Shown here piece after piece: positions 52,812 through 60,159 of a stretch of DNA of 64,000 nucleotides. The translations under genes were made by a program, and so were the position numbers. The stretch covers positions 496,001-560,000 of the forward strand of contig JACKBL010000003.1 in assembly GCA_020634515.1 (NCBI GenBank), in the 5' to 3' direction. The notes under the pieces are model-generated. The model searched no databases. It was given only the letters and a program-made list of their open reading frames with translations, and was not told where the DNA came from. The DNA is from Ardenticatenales bacterium. Lineage in GTDB: Bacteria > Chloroflexota > Anaerolineae > Promineifilales > Promineifilaceae. Position 1 is the first letter of the stretch; every line of letters begins with the position of its first letter.

Positions 52812-53768
52812 ATGACCCCAAACGACATCATCATCCCCACGCCCGCCGACGTCGCGCAGGCGGCCACCCACCTGGCCGGGGTGGTCAACCGCACCCCCGT
52901 CTTCACCTCCCGCACCCTCAACGCCCGCTGTGGGCGGGAAATTTTCCTCAAATGCGAAAACTTCCAGCGAGTAGGCGCATTCAAATTTCGCGGCGCCTAC
53001 AACGCCATCAGCCACCTGACCGCCGCGCAGCGCGCGCGCGGCGTCATCACCCATTCCAGCGGCAACCATGCCCAGGGCGTGGCCCTGGCCGCCCGGCTGC
53101 TGGGCGTGCCCGCCTACGTCGTCATGCCCCACGACGCCCCTGCCGTCAAGCGCGCGGCCACCGCGGGATACGGCGCCACCATCATCCCTTGCGATGCCGC
53201 CGCACGCGAGCGCGTTTCCGCCGAACTGGTGCGCGCTCACGGCTACACACTCATCCACCCGTATGATAACGAATACGTCATTGCCGGGCAGGGCACAGCC
53301 GCCTGGGAACTGTTCGACGAAGTGGGCGACCTGGACCTGCTGTTTGTGCCCGTGGGCGGCGGTGGCTTAATCAGCGGCACGGCCCTGGCCACCGCCGGTC
53401 GCCGCCCCACTTGCCGCGTCATTGGCGTAGAGCCGGAAAAAGCCGCCGACGCCAACGAATCTTTCCGCACCGGCGTTATCCACACCCTGCCCACGGTGCC
53501 CGACACCATCGCCGATGGCCTGCGTACGCGATTCATTGGCCGGCGCAATCTCTCCATCATGCGCCAATACGTGGCGGACATGACCACCGTGAGCGAGGAG
53601 GCCATCCGCGAGACACTGCAATTCGTCTGGCAGCGGCTGAAGCTGATCATTGAACCCAGCGCCGCCGTCGCCCTGGCCCCTCTGCTGATGGGCACATTCT
53701 CGCAGCCGGGGCAGCGGGTGGGTGTCATTTTTAGCGGCGGTAATGTGGCGCTATACTTGAAAGAGTAA
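52812..53768 (+). CDS. PLP-dependent threonine/serine dehydratase-like enzyme (fold type II)
   Basis: The 318-residue protein is a fold-type II PLP enzyme of the threonine dehydratase/serine racemase branch. The PLP Lys is in VGAFKFRGAYN (about residue 57), the substrate loop is HSSGNHAQG, the phosphate-binding loop VGGGGLISG and the PLP-ring site IFSGGNVAL near the end. There is no C-terminal ACT domain, so it is the short, non-feedback-regulated form. It is followed after 19 bases by a SerA-like/ParB-like fusion, suggesting a joint role in serine or threonine-derived metabolism; that is inference. ATG 52812 has no strong ribosome-binding site. Confidence 0.85.
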   Translation: MTPNDIIIPTPADVAQAATHLAGVVNRTPVFTSRTLNARCGREIFLKCENFQRVGAFKFRGAYNAISHLTAAQRARGVITHSSGNHAQGVALAARLLGVPAYVVMPHDAPAVKRAATAGYGATIIPCDAAARERVSAELVRAHGYTLIHPYDNEYVIAGQGTAAWELFDEVGDLDLLFVPVGGGGLISGTALATAGRRPTCRVIGVEPEKAADANESFRTGVIHTLPTVPDTIADGLRTRFIGRRNLSIMRQYVADMTTVSEEAIRETLQFVWQRLKLIIEPSAAVALAPLLMGTFSQPGQRVGVIFSGGNVALYLKE

Positions 53769-53787
53769 GAACATTGGAGGTTTGATT

Positions 53788-55461
53788 TTGTCCGATCCCA
53801 CACGTGTGCTAATAGTTGATTCATTTGATAGTGCCGGCATTTCCCTCCTGCGCCAGGTAGCGAAAGTAGACATACACCCACACCTCAACTCCGGCGACCT
53901 GGCACAACAGATCGGCCCCTACCACGCCCTCATCGTCGGCAGCGACACCCATGTAGACGAGCGGCTGATCGAAGCCGCCTACAACCTGCGCGTGATCGCC
54001 TGCACAGGCAGCCGCCTGGACCAGATCGACGTCAGCGCCGCCCGCCTCATGGGCATCGAAGTGCGCTCCGGCGATGTGGGCAACTCCGTGGCCCTCGCCG
54101 AACAAACCATCAGCTTGCTGCTACGGCTGACCAGCCTCGGCCATCGCTTCTCCCTGGCCGACCGGCGCATCGGCCTCGTTGGGTTTGGCCGCGTGGGGCG
54201 TCAGGTTGCCAAACGCGCCCACGCCTTCGACATGCACATTCTGGTCAACCAGCCCCGCCTCACGCCCGAACTGGCATTGGCGGCGGGCGTGGAAGTCGCC
54301 GATCTGCCCGACCTGCTGCGCCAGGCGGATTTCGTCAGCCTGCACGTGCCTTTTAATGAGGAAACGCGCCACCTGATTGGCGCGGACGAGTTGGCCCTGA
54401 TGCCGTCGGGTGCGTTTCTGGTGAATACGGCCCATGCCGGCATCGTCGATCTCCACGCCGTCGCCCAGGCCCTCAGCAGCGGACACCTGACCGGCGCGGC
54501 CCTCACCCTGCCCCCGGATTACGACTTCACGCATCCGCGCCTCATCCCCGTGCCCCCCCTTAACTGGGAAGAACACGACAGCCAGGCACGCGACCGCGAC
54601 CTGGCGCGACAGGTGATTGACGTGCTGCGGGTGCAGCCGCCCAGCGACTCGCTTTCCCTCAAAATCGTGCCCAGCGAGCGCGTCATCCCCCACGAATACA
54701 CCGACGACAAGCGCGTCGCCCGCCTCATGGAAGGGCTGGAAGCGGAAGGCCGCCTCGTGAACCCGCCTATCGTGGCCGAATGGGGCGAGCAGTATATCGT
54801 TCTCGATGGCGCCACTCGCTCCACCGCCCTCAAACGTCTCGGCTTCCCCTACACCGTGGTCCAGGTCGTGCCCACCGACCGGGAAGGCTTCGGGCTGCAC
54901 ACCTGGTATCACGCCGTCTCCAGCGAAGCTCCTTTCGCGGAGCTGGTCGCCCGGCTGCGCGACCTGGCCGGTTTGCGCCTCACATCCATCTCCGCGGACC
55001 AGGCGCATCTGGCGCTGCAAGAGCGCAACGCTCTTTGCTACTTTCTCAATCAGGATGGCTCGGCGCTGTTGGCGGAAATCGTGTCTGAGGGGTCGCGGTT
55101 GGGTATGCTGAACCAGATTGTCCATGCCTATACGGTTTGGGGCAGCGTGGAACGCACGCTGACGACAGACCTGGGGCGGCTGCTGGGGCAGTATCCGCAG
55201 ATGCAAACGTTGGTGGTTTTCCCGCAGTTCAGCCCGGAAACGGTGTTTGAAGTAGCCAGTCGCGGGGATTTAATGCCGGCAGGTCTCACCCGTTTCATCA
55301 TTCCTGGCCGCATCCTCCGCCTCAATCTCGACCTGGCGCACCTGAAGCAAGACGAACCCCTCGCCGCCAAACGCTCCTGGTTCAACCAGTTCCTGGCGGA
55401 AAAACTCGCCCGCAGCCGCCTGCGCTACTATCAAGAACCCGTTATTTTGTTGGACGAGTAG
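53788..55461 (+). CDS. D-2-hydroxyacid-dehydrogenase-like pseudoenzyme fused to a ParB/SerK-like domain
   Basis: The 557-residue protein has two parts. Residues 1-280 follow the D-2-hydroxyacid dehydrogenase (SerA-like) layout with an intact NAD loop GLVGFGRVGRQVA (about 130). The catalytic Arg of the family NTARG is His (NTAHAG, about 213), the Asp-Glu-Pro segment is absent, and TPHxGG is replaced by VPPLNWEEH, so oxidoreductase activity is doubtful. Residues 285-380 resemble a ParB/sulfiredoxin-fold domain (SERVIPHEYTDDKRVARLME; IVLDGATRSTALKRLGFPYT), like the free-serine kinases SerK/SbnI. The remaining 180 residues are unassigned. GGAGG lies seven bases before TTG 53788, favoured over TTG 53782. 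It is probably co-transcribed with the PLP enzyme. Confidence 0.75.
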   Translation: MSDPTRVLIVDSFDSAGISLLRQVAKVDIHPHLNSGDLAQQIGPYHALIVGSDTHVDERLIEAAYNLRVIACTGSRLDQIDVSAARLMGIEVRSGDVGNSVALAEQTISLLLRLTSLGHRFSLADRRIGLVGFGRVGRQVAKRAHAFDMHILVNQPRLTPELALAAGVEVADLPDLLRQADFVSLHVPFNEETRHLIGADELALMPSGAFLVNTAHAGIVDLHAVAQALSSGHLTGAALTLPPDYDFTHPRLIPVPPLNWEEHDSQARDRDLARQVIDVLRVQPPSDSLSLKIVPSERVIPHEYTDDKRVARLMEGLEAEGRLVNPPIVAEWGEQYIVLDGATRSTALKRLGFPYTVVQVVPTDREGFGLHTWYHAVSSEAPFAELVARLRDLAGLRLTSISADQAHLALQERNALCYFLNQDGSALLAEIVSEGSRLGMLNQIVHAYTVWGSVERTLTTDLGRLLGQYPQMQTLVVFPQFSPETVFEVASRGDLMPAGLTRFIIPGRILRLNLDLAHLKQDEPLAAKRSWFNQFLAEKLARSRLRYYQEPVILLDE

Positions 55462-55474
55462 TGTCTTGTTAACG

Positions 55475-55590
55475 TACCGCAGTCTGGCGAAACCCCCATA
55501 TGGTAGCCGGAGTCGCGGCGTTAGCCGGCTCAAACCCCCATATGGGGGTCGGCTGAAGCCTCCACGCCCAAAACGCCAGTGTCCAGTAAC
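55475..55590. repeat. CCCATATGGGGG...CGCCAGTGTCCAG dispersed element
   Basis: The element is bounded by CAGTCTGGCG and CGCCAGTGTCCAG and contains GTTAGCCGGCTCAAACCCCC, ATATGGGGGTCGGCTGAAGC. The same layout (about 115 bases with inverted ends) occurs at 59114-59232. The 335-base gene-free stretch 55462-55796 is entirely repeats. Confidence 0.75.
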
Positions 55591-55591
55591 G

Positions 55592-55651
55592 ATTCTTCCT
55601 GGAAGCTGTTTATGAGGCGACTCTGGCCTGGAAGTGAGCTTCCAGAAAGGT
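55592..55651. repeat. CTTCCCGGAAGC-family inverted repeat (degenerate copy E)
   Basis: Arms ATTCTTCCTGGAAGCT and AGCTTCCAGAAAGGT retain the family shape with a few substitutions, several of them compensating (CTGG with CCAG). Confidence 0.65.
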
Positions 55652-55704
55652 TTCAGACAGAACAGTAGGAATGAAGGCGCAAAGGTGAATTTGTGTTATT
55701 TGTG

Positions 55705-55770
55705 ATAGATTGGACCAATTTCACGCGCTCAATAGCCATTTTCACCAGAGAAAATTGGTCCAATCTTTTG
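55705..55770. repeat. ATTGGTCCAATC-family inverted repeat
   Basis: AGATTGGACCAATTTCACGC and AAAATTGGTCCAATCTTTTG enclose the family core CCATTTTCACCAGAG. It ends 27 bases before the TPR gene start. Confidence 0.75.
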
Positions 55771-55796
55771 TGAGACAGTTTTCTGGAGGACAGCCC

Positions 55797-56675
55797 ATGT
55801 CAGGAATGGATGAGACGACCGATTTTGACCCGCTTTGGGACTATGACCATCCGGCACAGACGGAAACCCTGTTTCGGGAACGGCTGGCGGAGGCTGCGCC
55901 ACACACCTCCTACACAGCGCAACTCCTCACCCAGATCGCCCGCACGCAGGGGCTACAGCGCCAGTTTGCCGCCGCGCACGAGACTCTGGACACGGCGGAA
56001 GCGATGCTGCAACCCGACTGGCCGCGCGCCCGTGTTCGTTATCTGCTGGAACGAGGTCGCGTCTATAACTCCGCCAGACACCCCGAGGAGGCTCGTCCCT
56101 TGTTCCTGACTGCCTGGGAAGAAGCCTCAGCCGCCGGCGAAGATTTCTACGCCATCGACGCCGCGCACATGATGGGCATTATCGAACCGCCCGCCGCGCA
56201 AATGGCATGGAATCTGCAAGCCGTGGCTCTGGCGGAACAAACCAACGATGCCCGCGCGCGAAACTGGCTTGGCTCCCTTTACAATAACATGGGCTGGAGT
56301 TGGCACGACCAGGAGGATTACGTGCAGGCGCTGGCCTATTTTGAGAAGGCGCTGGCCTGGCGCAAACAGCAGGGCGGACGCGCGCAGATTCGCATTGCTC
56401 GCTGGTGCGTGGCGCGCGCGCTGCGCTCTCTGGGCGAAGTCGAAACGGCGCTGGCGATGCAGCGGGAGTTGATGGCCGAGTACGAAGCAGCCGGCGAACC
56501 GGGGATGTATGTGCTAGAGGAAATCGCCGAATGCCTGCACGCGCTACAACGCAACCCGGAAGAAGCCCGCCGTGCATTTGCCCTCGCCTATGCTCAACTT
56601 TCACAAGACCCGTGGCTCGTCGCCAATGAGCCGGAACGCCTGGCACGGCTACGACAATTGGGTGGGGTCGAGTAA
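55797..56675 (+). CDS. Cytosolic TPR-repeat protein
   Basis: The 292-residue protein is almost wholly helical, with about six TPR-like pairs (for example GWSWHDQEDYVQALAYFEKA and LGEVETALAMQRELMAEYEA). There is no signal peptide, membrane segment or catalytic motif. It probably acts as a protein-binding scaffold, with no partner suggested by neighbours. TGGAGGA seven bases before ATG 55797 decides the start. It converges on the Fe-S membrane protein. Confidence 0.8.
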   Translation: MSGMDETTDFDPLWDYDHPAQTETLFRERLAEAAPHTSYTAQLLTQIARTQGLQRQFAAAHETLDTAEAMLQPDWPRARVRYLLERGRVYNSARHPEEARPLFLTAWEEASAAGEDFYAIDAAHMMGIIEPPAAQMAWNLQAVALAEQTNDARARNWLGSLYNNMGWSWHDQEDYVQALAYFEKALAWRKQQGGRAQIRIARWCVARALRSLGEVETALAMQRELMAEYEAAGEPGMYVLEEIAECLHALQRNPEEARRAFALAYAQLSQDPWLVANEPERLARLRQLGGVE

Positions 56676-56736
56676 CCGGGGGGGGTCCAGGTGAGGTTGA
56701 ACGGACTCGGCTTTTCATTCCCACAACCCCTTCGTA

Positions 56737-56757
56737 GTCCGATTTTCCAAATCGGAC
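56737..56757. repeat. Small perfect hairpin between convergent genes
   Basis: GTCCGATTT and AAATCGGAC flank TCC. A second imperfect hairpin CTTCCCCGGCG...CCTGGGGAAG follows (56763-56790). They lie in the 246-base space between the TPR gene and the convergent Fe-S gene and may form transcript ends, though without long T runs. Confidence 0.45.
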
Positions 56758-56921
56758 AACCCGCTTCCCCGGCGTGGATTCCTGGGGAAGCAGGGAGGAC
56801 AGGCGCCCCTCCATGTTTTTTCGCCGGAAATGAAGCGCACGCTTGACCAGATGCCGGCACAAGTCATAACCCATTCCCAGTCTGGCACGGCTGGCACTTC
56901 GGGAGTGGGCGGTTGCCGTGT

Positions 56922-57965
56922 TCAGGTTTCTTTATCCGCATGGACGGGTCGCAGCAGCCAACCCGTCTTTTTTTGTTTGCGGAGGACGATCCACCAGACG
57001 AAGAAGGCGGTGGTCGCCACGGTAATTGCCGGCATGAAAAATGCCGGCATCTTCCCCGACAAATCCAGCACCACTCCCGCGCCAGGGAAGCTCCCAAACC
57101 CGAAAAATGCCGGCAGCCGGAACCAATAGTAGCAGGATACAGCGGCGGCGGAGAACAACCTGACAAGAACGTTTGCCGGCACAAACCGGCGTAACGCCAG
57201 AAACAACAGCGTCGTGACGACCAACCCGAACAGCGGAGGCACAAAAATCGCCAGCAACTGCCGCGGGTTAATCGCGCTGGAGGTACTGGGGACCTGGAAC
57301 CATCCCCAGACAAATCCCGGAAACGCCCCAACCATCATAACCCCCGCCAGCCTATCGTGAACCGTCGTCTTCACGGATAGAAGATGCAGGCCGGGCGTTA
57401 TATCCGGGCAAGGCGTAACACAGCGGTAGCACTCCTGGCAAAAGATATTGGGTAACGACACGCTGTTGCGCGACCCATACAGCTTTTCCACCGGGTAGAT
57501 GGGGCATAAACCGGCGCACCAGGCGCTTTTCCACTCATAACGGATGCCGACAAAGACCGCTATCGTTGCCAGCCCCATGATCAGGAAAGCGGTAGCCAGG
57601 CCATTCGTGTCAAATATCGCGTGTCGCAATGGGACCAGGATAAACAAGGCGATGACGGCGACCAGGTTAAGGCGGCTGATCTGTGCCCTGGTCAATCTCT
57701 TGCGGCGCGCAAAACCGCGGCGACTCGGAAACAGCGCCGTGGTCGCCATGGGGCAGAGGTTGCGCCACGCGCCAGTAGCCAGAACCAGGATCGCCGGAGC
57801 GAGGGTGATCAAGATATTCCAAAACAGATTGAGGCCGACGGCAGCGTGGAAAATCAGGTTATAGAGAATGTAAAGGCCTACCAGCCAGGATGCGATTTGC
57901 GCCACGCGCCAGATGTAAATCGATGGCGGCAATTGCCGCTGTCGTTTTGGGTTGAAATTCCCCAT
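56922..57965 (-). CDS. Membrane 4Fe-4S protein (NapH/NosR-like)
   Basis: The 347-residue protein has about eight hydrophobic helices. A cytosolic or interfacial region carries GAWRNLCPMATTALF and WCAGLCPIYPVEKLYGS followed by FCQECYRCVTPCPD, Cys arrangements typical of the polyferredoxin membrane proteins NapH, NosR and CcoG. CxxCxxxxP in the last motif suggests at least one Fe-S cluster. A role in electron transfer through the membrane is inferred; no reductase partner lies nearby. The ATG at 57965 starts MGNFNPKRQRQLPPSIYIWR, placing basic residues before helix 1. Confidence 0.8.
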   Translation of the reverse strand: MGNFNPKRQRQLPPSIYIWRVAQIASWLVGLYILYNLIFHAAVGLNLFWNILITLAPAILVLATGAWRNLCPMATTALFPSRRGFARRKRLTRAQISRLNLVAVIALFILVPLRHAIFDTNGLATAFLIMGLATIAVFVGIRYEWKSAWCAGLCPIYPVEKLYGSRNSVSLPNIFCQECYRCVTPCPDITPGLHLLSVKTTVHDRLAGVMMVGAFPGFVWGWFQVPSTSSAINPRQLLAIFVPPLFGLVVTTLLFLALRRFVPANVLVRLFSAAAVSCYYWFRLPAFFGFGSFPGAGVVLDLSGKMPAFFMPAITVATTAFFVWWIVLRKQKKTGWLLRPVHADKET

Positions 57966-58236
57966 GACATTATCTTCTTTTGGGTTTTTGCCGGCACATG
58001 AACAACAAAAGGCAGTCGTCCGCGAATTGCAAACCGCATTCTACCGGATGTTTCTGGCATGACAAGTGAAATGCCGGCATCTTTCCCCCACCCCGCCAGG
58101 TTAACACATCCTTAAGTCCCGCCCCTCCTCTCCCCCAAAAAGAGCAAATCCGGTCCGCAAAAGTCATAAAGTTTGTGGAAGTAAACGCATCCGGCGGCAC
58201 CGCTGCCATCGCTTCTGAAAACACAGGGAGAAAAAC
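57966..58236. other. Intergenic spacer between divergent genes
   Basis: Two TGCCGGCA palindromes (about 57990 and 58074) are the only features. Promoters for both flanking genes must lie here, but no convincing -35/-10 pair was found by eye. Confidence 0.4.
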
Positions 58237-58464
58237 GTGGACGAATACTGGGAGAATGGACGACTGAAAAAGAACGGGGACACCGGCGATGAGTACTACG
58301 TCGACGGACAGTTGAAGAAAAATGGGGCCTCTGGCGATGAATACTATCCCGATGGGCGGCTGAAAAAGAATGGGGATACAGGGGATGAATATTACGCCAG
58401 CGGGCGGCTGGCAAAACTGGGAGATGGCAGGAAACCTTCCCCGGACGAAAAGAAAAAAGGCTAA
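58237..58464 (+). CDS. Short protein of four MORN-like GDEYYxDGRLKKNG repeats
   Basis: The 75-residue product is built of four 16-19 residue repeats: DEYWENGRLKKNGDTG, DEYYVDGQLKKNGASG, DEYYPDGRLKKNGDTG and DEYYASGRLAKLGDG, with a charged tail. The DNA units are about 48 bases and diverged mainly at third positions, which argues for protein-level selection. The repeat resembles MORN-2/YwqK-type beta-hairpin units, but no family can be assigned with confidence. GTG 58237 follows CAGGGAGAAAAAC, a good ribosome-binding site. It has no signal peptide. A CTTCCCGGAAGC repeat follows 25 bases after the stop. Confidence 0.65.
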   Translation: MDEYWENGRLKKNGDTGDEYYVDGQLKKNGASGDEYYPDGRLKKNGDTGDEYYASGRLAKLGDGRKPSPDEKKKG

Positions 58465-58488
58465 CGCGGACGTAACAATTCACGACCA

Positions 58489-58567
58489 CCTTCCCGGAAG
58501 CTGTTTCGATGCCAAATGAACGGAATAATGCGGCGTTTTGAGCTTGAAATCGAGCTTCCGGGAAGAT
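58489..58567. repeat. CTTCCCGGAAGC-family inverted repeat (copy F)
   Basis: Arms CCTTCCCGGAAGCT and AGCTTCCGGGAAGAT flank a 50-base loop, the longest loop in the family. It is the only copy directly downstream of a + strand gene. Confidence 0.8.
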
Positions 58568-58892
58568 ATCTGGGACCATATACCCTAGAGGCTGAATAGA
58601 TACACGCGGACACACTATCCACAGGCTCCGGCAATGCTCAACTTGGGATAATGCAACGCAGGGTGGCATGGTCCGGAATCCTATGGCGACAAAGGAGCGG
58701 CGGTTTCGCCATGCCATCGCACCCTTTTGCCACCGGCAAAGGGGCGAGACAGGCGGGTGACGGCGTGTTGGTCGTTATTCAGACGGCGCCCGTCCCGGCC
58801 CCGCTATCAAGCGTCAAAATGGGAATAGTCGCGGCCCACCGAACCTTTTTGACAAAACGTGTGTTTCAAATAGGTTGCTCAGGCTGCCCGCG

Positions 58893-58963
58893 CCGTAGGA
58901 CAATTTGCCTAACTTGTCCCTTCACGGCGGAGGGCAATTCAGCGAATTGTCCTACAGCAAGCC
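58893..58963. repeat. Inverted repeat GTAGGACAATT...GAATTGTCCTAC
   Basis: The arms are complementary apart from one base and enclose about 45 bases, including a second pair GGGACAAG/CTTGTCCC-like. It is found once in the window. Confidence 0.6.
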
Positions 58964-59113
58964 ACAGTCAACTGAAATGAAAACACCCTTTGACAAATAT
59001 GGAGTAACTATCTATAGTACGCATGTCATGCCAGATGTAACCTTCTCGTCACGGCTCCCCCCGGAGGCGCGGCGCACTTACAAACCAGATCTTTGTCACG
59101 CGCACTCTGGAAA

Positions 59114-59232
59114 AGTGTACTGGAGTTTGGCGAATTCCACATAGGGTGATCGGAGTCGAGGCTTTAGCCGGGTCAACCCCCATATGTGGACCGGCTGAAG
59201 CCTCTACTCCAAAAACGCCAGAGTCCAGAAGT
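59114..59232. repeat. CCCATATGTGGG...CGCCAGAGTCCAG dispersed element
   Basis: Bounded by CTGGAGTTTGGCG and CGCCAGAGTCCAG, with GAGGCTTTAGCCGGGTCAAC and ACCGGCTGAAGCCTC in inverted orientation around the ATATG core. It is the best-formed copy of the element at 55475-55590, and the ends are inverted repeats as in a MITE. Confidence 0.75.
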
Positions 59233-59316
59233 GTATTGCACTTGCACCGTTGGACGTCTTGAAAATAGACGGCACAAGGCTTCAACCAAGTGAGTGTCTA
59301 GCAAGGCTCCCCCTTT

Positions 59317-59355
59317 TCAGATTGGTTCATTCTTGGAGAATGAACCAATCTTGGA
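59317..59355. repeat. Short hairpin AGATTGGTTCATTC...GAATGAACCAATCT
   Basis: A perfect 14-base stem with a TTGGA loop, nearly identical to 17999-18034. Confidence 0.75.
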
Positions 59356-60009
59356 GAGAACTAAATTCTGGACGCTCACCAACACTGACGTCGACACGCC
59401 TGGCCAAGACTGTCCTGAAAACAGACTACAAGAGTCTCGAACGAGCTTTGACATCATTTTGCCCGGCCAGGACTTTTGTCGTCTTTCATCCAACGTGGCG
59501 GCGGACAGCGCCATGATGGACTTCTTTGTCTTTCTCACTCAATTGAAGCAACCAACTGAATATCTTTGTTGATGGCAACCCGTTTTATGGGGCGTGTACG
59601 ACCGAACCGAATGAAACCAACATGTGGAAGATGCTCACAAGACTCACAATCCAGAGCGATTCCGCCCACATGCCATTCCCAGCATCCAGCAAGGAGTCAC
59701 CCATGCGCGGGGCACACCACGATGGATAGAATTTATCAAGATCTCGCGGAGTGCGCGGGTTTTGCTTCGTCCGCGTTTTTCCGCGTCCCCCCCTTGATGG
59801 ATAGTTCAGAGGCGGCGCTTCTGATCACTGCCCGCTATCCACTGACCCCCATTCTTAGTAACCGCCCGAAAATAACTTCACGCTTTTTTACGGACGGTTA
59901 CTGACAAGCTATTCATGATAGCCGCTGTCCGCACATTTCCGCTGATTTAATTGCGGACGGCGACTTAAAGGAGGTGCTATGTCCAGTTGTTCAATCGTAA
60001 CTGCTAGGC

Positions 60010-60077
60010 CAGATTGAACCCATTTTCTCTGGTGAAAATGGCCATTGACTACGTGAATTTGGTCCAATCTCCAGAGA
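60010..60077. repeat. ATTGGTCCAATC-family inverted repeat, reversed orientation
   Basis: Its reverse complement aligns with 52635-52700 and 55705-55770 over the whole length, including the CCATTTTCACCAGAG core. This shows that the unit inserts in either orientation. Confidence 0.75.
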
Positions 60078-60159
60078 ACGTTAGTGGTTGCGTTCAATCA
60101 AGATGATTCCCAAGTGCCAAGAAAGCTGTTCCCACCCAGACAAGAAAGGAAAAAGTGTC

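Larger units (their letters stand above)
58465..60159. other. 1.7-kb gene-free, repeat-dense region
   Basis: No open frame here has convincing composition or a ribosome-binding site; the longest candidates (58651-58980, 59566-59904) run through repeats. It holds at least five dispersed elements, listed separately, plus a stretch (59360-59570) of unlike composition that could be a gene remnant but matches nothing I recognise. Confidence 0.6.

Noticed and set aside
59566..59904. 112-codon + strand ORF
   Set aside because: It overlaps word-like repeats and has no ribosome-binding site or recognisable motif.
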